Of a stretch of 64,000 bases of DNA, positions 17,088 to 27,432 are shown one piece after another. The notes beneath the pieces are model-generated. The model did not search any database, was not told where the DNA came from, and saw only the letters and a program-made list of their open reading frames with translations. How positions within the stretch are numbered: the first letter of the stretch is position 1; each line of letters starts with the position of its first letter. The translations under genes were made by a program, and so were the position numbers. The stretch covers positions 4,881,501 to 4,945,500 of the forward strand of contig NZ_CP044218.1 of assembly GCF_008727715.1 (NCBI RefSeq), read 5' to 3'. The stretch is from Mesorhizobium terrae (GTDB lineage Bacteria > Pseudomonadota > Alphaproteobacteria > Rhizobiales > Rhizobiaceae).

Positions 17088-17150
17088 CCGAAGGTCCGGC
17101 TAGACCGGACGGAGGAAATTCTTTCTCACCTTTCGCACCGAGGAAATCAA

Positions 17151-17447
17151 ATGGCAAAGTCGAAGTTCCGCCCGCTTCATGACCGCGTGGTCGTTCGCCG
17201 GGTTGAATCCGAAGAAAAGACGGCTGGCGGGATCATCATCCCCGACACCGCCAAGGAAAAGCCGCAGGAAGGCGAAGTCATCGCCGTCGGCTCCGGCGCC
17301 CGCGACGAGGCTGGCAAGCTGGTCCCGCTGGATGTCAAGTCTGGCGACCGCGTCCTGTTCGGTAAGTGGTCGGGCACCGAAGTGAAGCTCAATGGCGAAG
17401 ACCTTCTGATCATGAAGGAATCCGACATCATGGGCATCATCGGCTGA
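17151..17447 (+). CDS. groES: Co-chaperonin GroES
   Basis: A 98-residue co-chaperonin that forms the heptameric lid of GroEL in the cytoplasm. It shows [28 protein letters not shown], including the mobile loop ([11 protein letters not shown], about residues 24-34), and the C-terminal [22 protein letters not shown] site precedes the ATG. It is the first gene of the CIRCE-controlled operon, 60 bases ahead of groEL. Confidence 0.98.
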   Translation: MAKSKFRPLHDRVVVRRVESEEKTAGGIIIPDTAKEKPQEGEVIAVGSGARDEAGKLVPLDVKSGDRVLFGKWSGTEVKLNGEDLLIMKESDIMGIIG

Positions 17448-17504
17448 TCGGCCGGCTCATCCGCACCATCCAATCTTGATTTCGGGCGCAACGCCCAGGA
17501 GTAA

Positions 17505-19167
<1,663 letters not shown>

Positions 19168-19194
19168 ATAAAGCTCGCCCATGAGCTTATGATG

Positions 19195-19218
19195 CTCAAG
19201 CCCGCAAGCGGGCTTGAG
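19195..19218. other. Strong hairpin between the two groEL-tail copies
   Basis: CTCAAGCCCGC and GCGGGCTTGAG form a perfect 11-bp stem around a two-base AA centre. There is no T-run, so it is more likely an mRNA 3'-end stabiliser or a remnant of an inserted palindromic repeat than a terminator. Confidence 0.7.
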
Positions 19219-19219
19219 T

Positions 19220-19244
19220 GGCGGCATGGACTTCTAAGAAGTCC
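19220..19244 (+). repeat. 25-bp direct repeat, copy 2 (duplicated groEL tail)
   Basis: Identical over 25 bases to 19143-19167, including the out-of-place stop codon and its palindrome. The 52 bases between the copies contain the hairpin at 19195-19218. It could be a long target duplication or an unequal-recombination product. Confidence 0.95.
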
Positions 19245-19270
19245 GGCCAACCGGCTGAACTGTTTGGGAA

Positions 19271-19298
19271 AAGGGCGGCAGCGATGCCGCCCTTTTTT
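19271..19298 (+). terminator. Rho-independent terminator of groESL
   Basis: A 10-bp stem AAGGGCGGCA/TGCCGCCCTT with a GCGA loop, followed by TTTT. It ends the groESL transcript about 110 bases after the stop codon. Confidence 0.92.
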
Positions 19299-19441
19299 CG
19301 TATTCTGCGGCTGAGAGGCTTAGGATGCCTTGGCGAACGGGCCAGGTTGAAAAAATTGACTCTGGCGCGGCGGTGAGGCCTGCCGTTGGATAGATTTTTA
19401 ACGAAATCCCTCTACGGCTTCACATCTCAGGCAACGTATGG

Positions 19442-19474
19442 GAAAGGGCGGCAGAAATGCCGCCCTTTCTTCAT
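19442..19474 (+). terminator. Second terminator-like hairpin, near-copy of the groESL terminator
   Basis: Stem GAAAGGGCGGCA/TGCCGCCCTTTC (12 bp) with a GAAA loop, followed by TTCATTT. Stem and flanks resemble the terminator at 19271. It lies about 33 bases upstream of the APH-family start codon, so it could back up termination or attenuate that gene. Confidence 0.65.
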
Positions 19475-19506
19475 TTCCAAAGCGCGGCAGGCGCCCGGGA
19501 AAATGC

Positions 19507-20415
19507 ATGTCGAACAAAGCTGAAATCACGGTCGAGATCGACACGGCGCTGGTGCGGCGGCTGATCGACACGCAGTTTCCGCAGTGGGCGCATCTGCCGA
19601 TCCGCAAGGTCGAACCCGGTGGCTGGGACAACCGCACCTTCCTGCTCGGAGAGGCGATGAGCGCCAGGCTGCCGAGTGCGGCGGGTTATGCCGCGCAGGT
19701 CACCAACGAACAGCACTGGCTGCCGAGACTAGCGCCGCAACTGCCCCTGCCGATCCCGGTGCCGTTGGCCGAAGGCAGGCCTGGCGAAGGTTATCCCTGG
19801 CACTGGTCCATCTATGGCTGGTTGGAGGGCGAGACCGCGACGGACGGGCGCATCGGCGATCCCGCCGAATTCGCGGTCGACCTGGCCGGTTTCCTCGGCG
19901 CTCTGCACCGCGCCGATGCCACCGGCGGCCCGCCTGCCGGGCCGCAGAACTTTTTCCGAGGCGGTGCGCTCGCCGTCTATGACGACCAGACCCGCGAGGC
20001 AATTCGCCTGCTCGACGGCAGGATCGACACAAAAACCGCGCGCGCCGTGTGGGACGAAGCGCTGTCGACGCAATGGCAGCACCCGCCCGTCTGGGTGCAT
20101 GGCGACATCGCCTGGGGCAATTTGCTGGTCAAGGACGGCAAGCTCGCGGCCGTTATCGACTTCGGCAGTTCGACTGTCGGCGATCCGGCCTGCGACCTGG
20201 CGATCGCCTGGTCGCAATTTGACCGCGACAGCAGGCGTGCCTTCCGCACCGCCCTGCCCCTCGACGCCGGCACCTGGGCACGCGGTCGCGCCTGGGCGCT
20301 GTGGAAGGCGATGATCACCGTTTCAGGCCAGATCGCGCGCAGCGCCGAGGAGATCGCGATCTCGGCACGCATCATCGAAACCGTTCTCGACGATTACCGA
20401 CGCGAGGCCTGTTGA
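19507..20415 (+). CDS. Aminoglycoside-phosphotransferase (APH) family kinase-like protein
   Basis: A 302-residue cytoplasmic protein with the APH/choline-kinase fold. The catalytic loop VHGDIAWGNLLV has Asp200 and Asn205, and the metal motif DFGSSTVGDP begins at Asp218. The N-terminal lobe has GGWDNRTFLLG in place of a canonical glycine loop. Many such chromosomal proteins phosphorylate small alcohols or sugars rather than antibiotics; the substrate here is unknown. The start at 19507 has a purine-rich GGGAAAA before it. The frame is open to 19438, but that part covers the hairpin at 19442-19474. Confidence 0.85.
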   Translation: MSNKAEITVEIDTALVRRLIDTQFPQWAHLPIRKVEPGGWDNRTFLLGEAMSARLPSAAGYAAQVTNEQHWLPRLAPQLPLPIPVPLAEGRPGEGYPWHWSIYGWLEGETATDGRIGDPAEFAVDLAGFLGALHRADATGGPPAGPQNFFRGGALAVYDDQTREAIRLLDGRIDTKTARAVWDEALSTQWQHPPVWVHGDIAWGNLLVKDGKLAAVIDFGSSTVGDPACDLAIAWSQFDRDSRRAFRTALPLDAGTWARGRAWALWKAMITVSGQIARSAEEIAISARIIETVLDDYRREAC

Positions 20416-20450
20416 AGCGCGAAAATCGCACGTGGAAGCGCTGATGGCGA

Positions 20451-21809
20451 TCAGCCGGGGAACGTCACCACCGCGGCGAGACCGGGATTGCGTTCCTGCA
20501 TGGAAACGGACGCACCGTGCAGATCGGCGATAGCCTTGACCAGACTGAGCCCGACCCCGGTCCCCGGGGTCGAGCGGCTTTTGTCCAAGCGGTAGAGACG
20601 CTGGAACACCTTGTCATGCTCATGCGGCGGGATGCCGGGGCCATCGTCGACGACCGTCGCCGCGAGCTTTCCGCCGGCCTGGCCGGACAGCGAAACCTCG
20701 ATGCGGGTGCCGGGCGGCGTGTGCCGAATGGCGTTTTCGACCAGATTGGCGAAAAGCTGCGTCAACAGCTCCCTGTCGCCGGTGACCCAGCCCGTGCTGT
20801 CGGTGCCCGTCAAAACGAGCATCTTGCCGTCATCCTCCGCCACATCGGCGTAAATCTCGGCGATCGAGGCGACGATCTCGGCAAGATCCAGCCGCACGAA
20901 ACGCGCCTTGCGCGCTCCTGCCTCGATCTGCGCGATGCGCAGCAGCGCGTCGAAGGTCTCGTTGATCTGGCTGCTTTCGGCCCTCGCCTCGGCCAGATCG
21001 GCCGAAACGTCCTCACGTAACCCCGCCTTCTCCGCTGCACCGTCCAGGATCATGTGCAGACGGTTGAGCGGCGTCTTCAAATCATGGGCGATGTCGCTGC
21101 TCACCTGCTTCATGCCTTCGACCAACGAGGAAAGCTGATCGAGTGCCGCGTTGATGCGATTGGAAACCGCGTCGATGTCGTCGTCGCGGCCAAGCTGCGG
21201 AATACGCGCCTCGAGCTTGCCCTGCGAAACGGCCACCATGGTCTCGCCGATCACGTCCAGCCGCCGCTGGACGCGCGATGCCAGGAAGGCGCCACCGGCA
21301 ACCGCCAGACCGGCGACGATGACGGCTGCCCAGGCGAAACTTGCCAGCAGCAGGTGTTCCAGTTCCTCGGTCTCGGAATAGCTTTGGGCGACCGTCAGAT
21401 TGGTGGAACCGACCCTGGCGGAATAGGCGCGGTAGGGTGCCGTGTCGGGAAAGCCCGGCGTGCCCTCCGGCACGGTGGAGAAACCAGTCGGCAGGTCGAC
21501 CGCCGAAAGATTGCCGGCGAGACTCTCACCCTGCGCGCCGGTCAGCGAGATCAGCTGGTCGTTGCCTGAATTGCGGCCGGCATGGGCATTCACCGCCGTG
21601 ATCAGGTCCTCGACATCGCTTTCCCCATAGGTCGCGGCAATGGTCGAATAGGTCTGCCTGACGGCTTCGTCGAGGCGCCTATTCAGGTTCGCGCTCATCG
21701 TCTGGTAGACGATGCCGCCCGACAGCAAAAAGGCAAGAATGACGAGCCCCGCGAAAGACAGCGCCAGCCTGAACGGCGTCGAGCGCAGCAGGTTTTCAAC
21801 GCGGCGCAT
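20451..21809 (-). CDS. HAMP-domain sensor histidine kinase
   Basis: A 452-residue membrane kinase. Helix 1 spans about residues 15-37 and helix 2 about residues 155-177, enclosing a periplasmic sensor of roughly 115 residues. A HAMP linker follows, then the H-box SSDIAHDLKTPLNR with phospho-acceptor His242. The ATPase motifs are NLVENAIRHTPPG (N-box), DDGPGIPP (G1) and GTGVGLSLVKAI (G2). The ATG at 21809 lies inside the response-regulator gene, overlapping it by 14 bases, so the pair is translationally coupled. The signal is unknown. Confidence 0.95.
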   Translation of the reverse strand: MRRVENLLRSTPFRLALSFAGLVILAFLLSGGIVYQTMSANLNRRLDEAVRQTYSTIAATYGESDVEDLITAVNAHAGRNSGNDQLISLTGAQGESLAGNLSAVDLPTGFSTVPEGTPGFPDTAPYRAYSARVGSTNLTVAQSYSETEELEHLLLASFAWAAVIVAGLAVAGGAFLASRVQRRLDVIGETMVAVSQGKLEARIPQLGRDDDIDAVSNRINAALDQLSSLVEGMKQVSSDIAHDLKTPLNRLHMILDGAAEKAGLREDVSADLAEARAESSQINETFDALLRIAQIEAGARKARFVRLDLAEIVASIAEIYADVAEDDGKMLVLTGTDSTGWVTGDRELLTQLFANLVENAIRHTPPGTRIEVSLSGQAGGKLAATVVDDGPGIPPHEHDKVFQRLYRLDKSRSTPGTGVGLSLVKAIADLHGASVSMQERNPGLAAVVTFPG

Positions 21810-22473
21810 AAAGGCTGTAGCCGGTGTTGCGCACGGTATGCAGCAGCGGGACCGCAAACGGCCTATCGATCTTGGCGCGCAGGCGGCTGACATGGGTCTC
21901 GACCACGCTGGTCTTGGGATCGAAGTGGAAATCCCAGACGCGCTCCAGAAGCATGGTACGGGTGATCACCCTTCCCTCGCTGCGCATCAGCACTTCCAGC
22001 AGGCGGAATTCGCGCGGCTGTAATTCGATCGACTGGCCCTGTCGCACCACCTGACGCTTGATCAGGTCCATCTCCAGGTCGGCCACCTTGAGCAGGGTTT
22101 TCTGTTCCTGCACTGGTGGACGACGCCCCAGCGCGTTCAGCCGCGCCATCAGTTCGGAAAAGGCAAACGGCTTGACCAGATAGTCGTCCGCGCCGGCTTC
22201 CAGGCCTTCGACACGGTCGTCGACACCGCCGACGGAGGTGAGGAAGATGACCGGCGTCATCACGCCGGCGACACGCAGCGATTTCACCACGGAGAGCCCG
22301 TCGAGGCCGGGTGTCATACGGTCGACAACGAAGACGTCATAGGCTTCGCGCGTGGCCTGGAACAGCGCGTCGCGCCCATCGGCAAGCTGGTCGCAGACAT
22401 GGCCGGCCTCGGTCAACCCCTTGACCACGAAAGCCGCCGTCTTCTTATCGTCCTCCAGGACCAGGATGCGCAT
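21796..22473 (-). CDS. OmpR/PhoB family response regulator
   Basis: A 225-residue regulator. The receiver domain has the acidic pair LEDD at residues 6-9, phospho-acceptor Asp51 in VVDRMTPGLDG, and Lys in YLVKPFAF. The C-terminal winged helix ends with KTSVVETHVSRLRAKID. The phospho-site context DRMTPG departs from the more usual D-x-M-L/M-P-G. The ATG at 22473 is taken as the start; TTG 22482 is possible. It is paired with the kinase at 20451-21809. The COG4705 membrane protein and a small periplasmic protein lie directly upstream on the same strand and are likely targets or partners. Confidence 0.95.
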   Translation of the reverse strand: MRILVLEDDKKTAAFVVKGLTEAGHVCDQLADGRDALFQATREAYDVFVVDRMTPGLDGLSVVKSLRVAGVMTPVIFLTSVGGVDDRVEGLEAGADDYLVKPFAFSELMARLNALGRRPPVQEQKTLLKVADLEMDLIKRQVVRQGQSIELQPREFRLLEVLMRSEGRVITRTMLLERVWDFHFDPKTSVVETHVSRLRAKIDRPFAVPLLHTVRNTGYSLYAPR

Positions 22474-22585
22474 CAAGTCCAATCCGGTTCGAGTTCACCA
22501 GCCTGCGGCGCCGGCCCTCGTTGCGCTTCGCGCGATTGCGGTGCCGTGGCCGGCTACCACATTATTCTAGAGCAAGACATGGCAA

Positions 22586-22614
22586 AGCAAGGGCACCGAG
22601 AAGGCGCCCTTGCT
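22586..22614 (-). terminator. Terminator-like hairpin after the COG4705 gene
   Basis: AGCAAGGGC and GCCCTTGCT form a perfect 9-bp stem, with a short TTTG tract on the minus-strand side. It lies 16 bases beyond the stop at 22630. It separates that gene from the two-component operon. Confidence 0.6.
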
Positions 22615-22629
22615 GTCCTATGCCGGATA

Positions 22630-23430
22630 CTAGTCGGCTTCGGTCGCCGCCAGCGCGTCATCGCCCCTCTTCATCAGCGTCATGTAGACGACGATGGCGA
22701 CGATCGCGGCCAGGAACAGGAAGCTGGTCACGGTGGTGCCGAAACCCAGCCCGCCATAGTCGGTGGGCTGCGACAGCAGATCACCGAAGGAGGCGCCGAG
22801 CGGCCGCGTGAAGATGTAGGCCAGCCAGAATGCCAGGATGCCGTTCAGCTTCAGCTTGTAATAGGCGAAGGCCACCGCCGCGATGACGGCACCGAACAGC
22901 AAGCCCGTGGTCAGATAGCCGAGCTGGAAGCTCTCGGCGACCAGATCGCCGGCCGAGGTGCCGAGCGCGAAGGTGAACAGGATCGCCAGCCAGTAGAAGA
23001 TCTCGCGCCTGGTGGTGAAGATGGTGTGGATCGACAAGGTACGCTCGCTGGCCTGCCAGACGGCGAAGGTGGCGGCCAGCAAGACGCTGAACAGGATGGT
23101 CGTGGTTTCCAGCCGGACACCGAAATTGTCGACCAGATTGTCGGAGACCAGCGTGCCGACCACGCTGATCATGACGACGGCCAGCCAATAGGCCCAAGGC
23201 ACGTAGCGCTTCTGCGCGAACTGCAGGAACAGGGCCACGGCCAGCACCGCGGTCATGATGGCCGAGGTGGCGCTGAGCCCAAGCCCGAGATTGATGGCCA
23301 GATAATCGGCCGCCGTTTCTCCCATCGTCACCGCCATCAGCTTGATCAGCCAGAACTCGACGGTGACGTCCGGAACCCGATTGACTTGTTGCGAATTGGT
23401 CCTGTCCTGCAGTGCAAGCATGGCCTGCAT
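22630..23430 (-). CDS. COG4705 (DUF347-repeat) membrane protein
   Basis: A 266-residue membrane protein with about eight helices built from four repeats. Each repeat carries a conserved acidic motif: TMGETAADYLA, LVSDNLVDNFGV, GTSAGDLVAESF and ASFGDLLSQP. The charged residues inside helices suggest a transport channel or metal path, but no function is established for the family. It lies between the two-component system and the small secreted protein at 23473-23730, all on one strand. A start at 23421 is also possible. Confidence 0.75.
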   Translation of the reverse strand: MQAMLALQDRTNSQQVNRVPDVTVEFWLIKLMAVTMGETAADYLAINLGLGLSATSAIMTAVLAVALFLQFAQKRYVPWAYWLAVVMISVVGTLVSDNLVDNFGVRLETTTILFSVLLAATFAVWQASERTLSIHTIFTTRREIFYWLAILFTFALGTSAGDLVAESFQLGYLTTGLLFGAVIAAVAFAYYKLKLNGILAFWLAYIFTRPLGASFGDLLSQPTDYGGLGFGTTVTSFLFLAAIVAIVVYMTLMKRGDDALAATEAD

Positions 23431-23472
23431 CCTTGTGCCTGAGCCTGTGGGGATATTCGCCGCCGCTGGCGG

Positions 23473-23730
23473 CTACTTGCCGAGCAGCTTCATCGCCTGA
23501 CCGAAGAAGTCGTTGGCGCGCTTGTCATCGTCGGCCTTACAGCGTTCGATGCCCTTGGTCTCCAGCTCGTCCAGCTTCGGCTTCACATCGGCCTTGACCT
23601 TGGTTGCAGCTTCGGCGGCGCGCAGCGCCTTCAGGCTGTCCTCGCATGGCGTTTCGGCGGCGCGAGCGGCGAACTGGGCGCTGGCGACCGCTGCCGCGCC
23701 AAGCGCGGCGATCAAGACGAGCTTCTTCAT
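23473..23730 (-). CDS. Small secreted protein of unknown function
   Basis: An 85-residue product. It has a clear signal peptide (MKKLVLIAALGAAAVASAQF, cleavage near residue 25) and a mature part of about 60 residues, predicted helical, rich in Lys, Ala and Glu. Two cysteines (in ETPCED and ERCKAD) could form a disulfide. I do not recognise the family. It is encoded 42 bases upstream of the COG4705 gene and is probably cotranscribed with it. The start at 23730 places the signal peptide correctly; the frame is open further upstream. Confidence 0.65.
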   Translation of the reverse strand: MKKLVLIAALGAAAVASAQFAARAAETPCEDSLKALRAAEAATKVKADVKPKLDELETKGIERCKADDDKRANDFFGQAMKLLGK

Positions 23731-23899
23731 CAGGTAGACCCCGTTTCTGAGGCCGGCGAAGGCCGGCCTGGCCATCTGCGGCAAGGCGTTCATTCGCCCA
23801 CCGTCGCGGGATCAGTAGCAACGGCAACTCACCGCCACCTGTCCGTCATCATACGGATCGGTAAGGTTTGCGGGGATGGCAAGCCGGCTGAGGAAAAGA

Positions 23900-24658
23900 T
23901 CAGCGTTCCTGGTCGGTCGGCCGGATCAGGATCTCGTTGACGTTGACGCGCGGGTGCTGTGTCACCGCATAGAGCACGGCGGCGGCGATATCCTCCGACT
24001 GCATCGGCTCCATCGCCGCCCGGCGCTGTTCGAGACCAGCCTTCATGCCGGGATTGGTGATGTGGTCGCCGAGCTCGGTTTCGACCATGCCGGGCTCGAT
24101 CACCGTCACCCTGATCCTGTCGGCATAGACTTCGCGCCGCAGCGCCTCGGAAAAACCGACGACGCCGAATTTGGTTGCCGCATAACCGGCGGAACCCGGA
24201 TTTGCGACCCGGCCCGCGACCGAGGAGACGTTGACGATATGGCCCTTGCTGGCCTTGAGATGCGGCAGCGCTGCCCGCGTCAGTTCCATCAGCGCCACCA
24301 GATTGACCTCGACCATCTGCCGCCAGTCTTCCGAGCGCGCTTCGGCAACCGGCGACAAAAGCATCACGCCTGCATTGTTGACGAGAATGTCCAGCCGCTT
24401 GCCGCGTGCCAGCACCTCGTTGATCAGGCCCAGCGAACCGTCCGGCCGGGCGACGTCGGCCTCGATGACAAACACCTTGCCGCCGGCTTTTTCGATGCGC
24501 GCCGCCAATGCCTGCAGCCTGTCGGCGCGGCGGGCGACGACAGCCACTTCCGCGCCGGCCTCGGCCAATGCATAGGCTGTCGCCTCGCCGATGCCGGATG
24601 ACGCCCCGGTGACGAGTGCCACCTTGCCGGCGAGAGGACGGGAAACGGAAGTCGTCAT
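23900..24658 (-). CDS. SDR family NAD(P)-dependent oxidoreductase
   Basis: A 252-residue classical short-chain dehydrogenase. It has TGASSGIG (residues 17-24) for the cofactor, NNAG (94-97), and the catalytic Ser145/146, Tyr159 and Lys163 (YAATK). The basic pair ARR after strand 2 suggests a preference for NADP. The substrate is unknown; similar proteins are annotated as YdfG/clavaldehyde-type dehydrogenases. The start at 24658 follows a GGAGAACACGAC leader. It is monocistronic as far as visible. Confidence 0.92.
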   Translation of the reverse strand: MTTSVSRPLAGKVALVTGASSGIGEATAYALAEAGAEVAVVARRADRLQALAARIEKAGGKVFVIEADVARPDGSLGLINEVLARGKRLDILVNNAGVMLLSPVAEARSEDWRQMVEVNLVALMELTRAALPHLKASKGHIVNVSSVAGRVANPGSAGYAATKFGVVGFSEALRREVYADRIRVTVIEPGMVETELGDHITNPGMKAGLEQRRAAMEPMQSEDIAAAVLYAVTQHPRVNVNEILIRPTDQER

Positions 24659-24734
24659 GTCGTGTTCTCCTGAAACTCGCCTGCCCAACCCAAACGCAAT
24701 GTAAGGCCCGGCCGCTGTCCTGACAGGTCCGCGC

Positions 24735-25862
24735 TCAGCTTTTCCAGTCGCGCGCCAGCGCGTTGGTGAAGACGACTTCGCCATTGTCACCTGAAGCCTC
24801 GCCCAACACCACGTCCATGGCGTCGTCCATCACCCGCACCAGCGCGAAACCGCCCATGAAGGCGGCCTTCGGCTTGATGATATCGAGCCCGTCGCGATGA
24901 TAGATCATCGGCGTCTCGTGCTGATGGCCGTGGAAGACGCCGACGACGTTGTAGCCCTTGAGCACGGCAAGCAGCGCCTGCCGCTCGGTGTCGCTCCACC
25001 AGTGCGGCGCGCCGGCGCCTTCGTCGTCGAAGATGGATCTGGCCGGGTCCCAGCGTTCCAGCGAGAAGCTGTCCCAGCCATAGTGCTGGAACAGGACCAC
25101 TGGCCGGCCGTCGGCAGCATTGGCGGCAAGGTTTTGTTTCAGCCATTCCAGGCTGCCGTCGGCGCCAAAGGCGGCATCGCCGGCGAAACGGTGCGTCTGG
25201 ACGAGATGCAGCCCACCCCAATCCCACGAATAGCAGTCGGAATCGACGTCGTAGTCATTCGCCGGAACAAGCGGTTTGAAGAAGACGCCGGCGCGATGGT
25301 TGAGTTCGACGTAGTCGCGCATCTCGCGCCGGTACCAGTCGGCATGGGGCGGCGGACCGCTCTGGTCGAGATCGTGATTGCCGAGGCCGACATAGACGGG
25401 AAAATGCACCCGGTCCGGCCCGAGCCCCTGCTGGTAGCGCTGGCTGAACTGGAGAAGCTGCGTGCCTTCGCTGGGCGATGTCGTCTGGCCGCCACCATCG
25501 TCGGTGATGTCGCCGCCGGCGACGATGCCGAGCGGCGCGCCGACCGGTTTGCCGGCCGAGCGCAGGCCGGTGGCGGCACCATTGATCTCGGCTGGCCAGA
25601 CCTTGTCGGTTATGCCGTTCAGCGCGGTGACGTGACGCAACAATGCCATGTCGGTCTTGCCCTCCGCCTGGCAATTCGGGCTGAGGCCCGAGGCCATGCG
25701 GCAGGCATGGATATCGGCAATGAACAGGAAGGTGGCATCGACGGGCGGCGCCTTGGCGGCCTGGGCGAAAGCAGGTCGAGGCAGGGTCGCGCCGGCGGCA
25801 GCCATTGCCATGCCGGAGAGCAGGCGACGGCGGGAAAGTTTGGAAGTGAAAATCTTGGTCAT
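24735..25862 (-). CDS. Exported metallophosphoesterase with Tat signal
   Basis: A 375-residue calcineurin-like phosphoesterase. The N-terminus SRRRLLSGMAMAAAGATLP is a twin-arginine signal, with cleavage likely after AFA (residue 33), so it acts in the periplasm. Metal ligands are visible in DIH (50-52), GGDIT (116-120), GNHD (161-164), FQHYGWD and GHQHE. The substrate may be a phosphodiester or phosphomonoester. It is cotranscribed with the TetR gene just upstream (6-base gap), an unusual pairing. Confidence 0.9.
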   Translation of the reverse strand: MTKIFTSKLSRRRLLSGMAMAAAGATLPRPAFAQAAKAPPVDATFLFIADIHACRMASGLSPNCQAEGKTDMALLRHVTALNGITDKVWPAEINGAATGLRSAGKPVGAPLGIVAGGDITDDGGGQTTSPSEGTQLLQFSQRYQQGLGPDRVHFPVYVGLGNHDLDQSGPPPHADWYRREMRDYVELNHRAGVFFKPLVPANDYDVDSDCYSWDWGGLHLVQTHRFAGDAAFGADGSLEWLKQNLAANAADGRPVVLFQHYGWDSFSLERWDPARSIFDDEGAGAPHWWSDTERQALLAVLKGYNVVGVFHGHQHETPMIYHRDGLDIIKPKAAFMGGFALVRVMDDAMDVVLGEASGDNGEVVFTNALARDWKS

Positions 25863-25868
25863 GCCGGC

Positions 25869-26483
25869 TTACTTCTGCATACCACCGCCGGCCTCGTCCA
25901 GTTCCTTGGCGCAGAGCCGCAACAGGCTGGAATCCTGCGCCGTTTTGGCCATGGACATGGCGCCGGAGTAAAGCGCCACCGCAGCCGCCGCGAAACGCTC
26001 CGGGTCTGTCCCACTCTCCAAGCCCGCCCGCTGATCGGCGCGAACCTTGTCGGCGATCGCCTTGCGCCAGTCGTCAAACACCGTTGCCAGCGCGGCGCGG
26101 AAATCCGGATCGGCCAATGACAATTCGTGGGCGAGATTGTTCAGCGGGCAACCGCGCACGAAACCCTGGCGTTCCAGCTCATCCGCGATTGCCACGAAGA
26201 CCTGCTGCACACCCGAGCGCGCGGAGACGGCGGAACCGACCGGCTCGATCCAGGTGACCCGCACGGCCGCGGCGACACGCTCCTCGATCACCGCCAGCGC
26301 AAGCGCCTTCTTGGTCGGGAAATGATGGTGCAGCGCACCGCCGGTCACGCCTGCCGCTGCCATCACGTCGCCAAGGCTGGTGGCGTGGAAACCGCGCGCC
26401 TGGAAGGATTCCTCGGCCATGTCGAGCATGCGCCGGCGCATGCCTTCCGGGTCATTGGTGCGTTTCTGGCGGGCTGTCGGCAT
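25869..26483 (-). CDS. TetR/AcrR family repressor (YxaF/LmrA-like)
   Basis: A 204-residue regulator with the HTH ATSLGDVMAAAGVTGGALHHHFPTKKALALAVIEERV. The C-terminal domain keeps the RGCPLNNLAHELS segment seen in YxaF/LmrA-type members, which often sense quinones or flavonoids. The start is taken at the ATG at 26483; the frame is open upstream to 26849, but that part overlaps the operator and the NIPSNAP gene. It is divergent from the NIPSNAP gene, with a well-formed operator between them (26589-26635). Confidence 0.9.
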   Translation of the reverse strand: MPTARQKRTNDPEGMRRRMLDMAEESFQARGFHATSLGDVMAAAGVTGGALHHHFPTKKALALAVIEERVAAAVRVTWIEPVGSAVSARSGVQQVFVAIADELERQGFVRGCPLNNLAHELSLADPDFRAALATVFDDWRKAIADKVRADQRAGLESGTDPERFAAAAVALYSGAMSMAKTAQDSSLLRLCAKELDEAGGGMQK

Positions 26484-26582
26484 CGTCGGCGTTGCTTTCG
26501 AGAATCGGTCGAGGCCCAGGGACGCATTGGCGGCCATCTCAGGCCGAATGTCAGCAGGCATCCTCGCGAGGAAACTACCATG

Positions 26583-26635
26583 TTGACAAAACAGGGCAAC
26601 CGGTTTGTTTATCAAACAGGGCAACCGCCCTGTTT
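26583..26635 (+). promoter_or_regulatory. Promoter and TetR operator of the NIPSNAP gene
   Basis: TTGACA (26583-26588) and TTTATC-like -10 bases (about 26607-26612) face the NIPSNAP gene. The 14-mer AAACAGGGCAACCG occurs at 26589-26602, in the spacer, and again at 26614-26627. The second copy is part of the palindrome AAACAGGG-N6-CCCTGTTT (26614-26635). Repressor bound here would cover the promoter. Confidence 0.72.
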
Positions 26636-26655
26636 TGCAATTCCGGAGGAATATC

Positions 26656-27432
26656 GTGAACACCAGCCATTCAGCGACCAGCGCCGTACCGGCCGACCTT
26701 CTGCCTGTCATCGAGTTGCGGCAGTACACGCTGGTGCCCGGCCAGCGCGAAACGCTGATCGATATTTTCGACGGCAATTTCGTCGAGCCGCAGGACGCGG
26801 CCGGCATGACCGTCATCGGCCAGTTCCGTGATCTCGACCGTCCGGACATGTTCGTGTGGCTGCGCGGTTTCGCGTCGATGGACAGGCGCAGACAGGCGCT
26901 GGCCGCTTTCTATGACGGCCCGGTGTGGGCGGCGCACCGCGATGCCGCCAATGCGACAATGATCGATTCCGACAATGTGCTGCTGCTGCGGCCGGCCTGG
27001 CCGGGCGCCGGTTTCGCCCCGGCCTTCTGCGAACGAGCAGCGTTGTATCCGCTTGAGACTTCGTTGAAATCGAACAGAAACAACGAGATATCCCCGCTCG
27101 TTGCGGCGACGATTCATTATTTGAACCCTGAAAGCGTAGCCGCGTTCGTTGCGCGCTTCAGGAATGAGGCCGCATCCCTCCTCGCGGAACAGGGTGCAAC
27201 GCCCCTCGCCGCTTTTGTCATCGAGCCGGCCGAGAACAGTTTCCCGCGCCTGCCGGTGCGCATCGGCGAAACCGTCTTCGTGCATCTCAGCCGCTTCGAG
27301 AGCATCGACGCCCACGCGCGCGCAGCAGCCGCGCCGTCATGGCGGGATTTCCTTGGCTCTGTTCAACCATACGAAACGAAGCCGGCAGAGCATTTGCGGC
27401 TGACGCCTACGTCTCGGTCGCTTCTGCGCTGA
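26656..27432 (+). CDS. NIPSNAP family protein
   Basis: A 258-residue cytoplasmic protein with two ferredoxin-like NIPSNAP modules. The first is the clearest, with [21 protein letters not shown] and [18 protein letters not shown]. The family's biochemical role is unclear; it belongs to the dimeric alpha-beta barrel superfamily, which includes monooxygenases. The start is the GTG at 26656, five bases after a GGAGGA site. It is under direct control of the divergent TetR regulator. The fumC gene lies 143 bases downstream on the same strand. Confidence 0.85.
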   Translation: MNTSHSATSAVPADLLPVIELRQYTLVPGQRETLIDIFDGNFVEPQDAAGMTVIGQFRDLDRPDMFVWLRGFASMDRRRQALAAFYDGPVWAAHRDAANATMIDSDNVLLLRPAWPGAGFAPAFCERAALYPLETSLKSNRNNEISPLVAATIHYLNPESVAAFVARFRNEAASLLAEQGATPLAAFVIEPAENSFPRLPVRIGETVFVHLSRFESIDAHARAAAAPSWRDFLGSVQPYETKPAEHLRLTPTSRSLLR

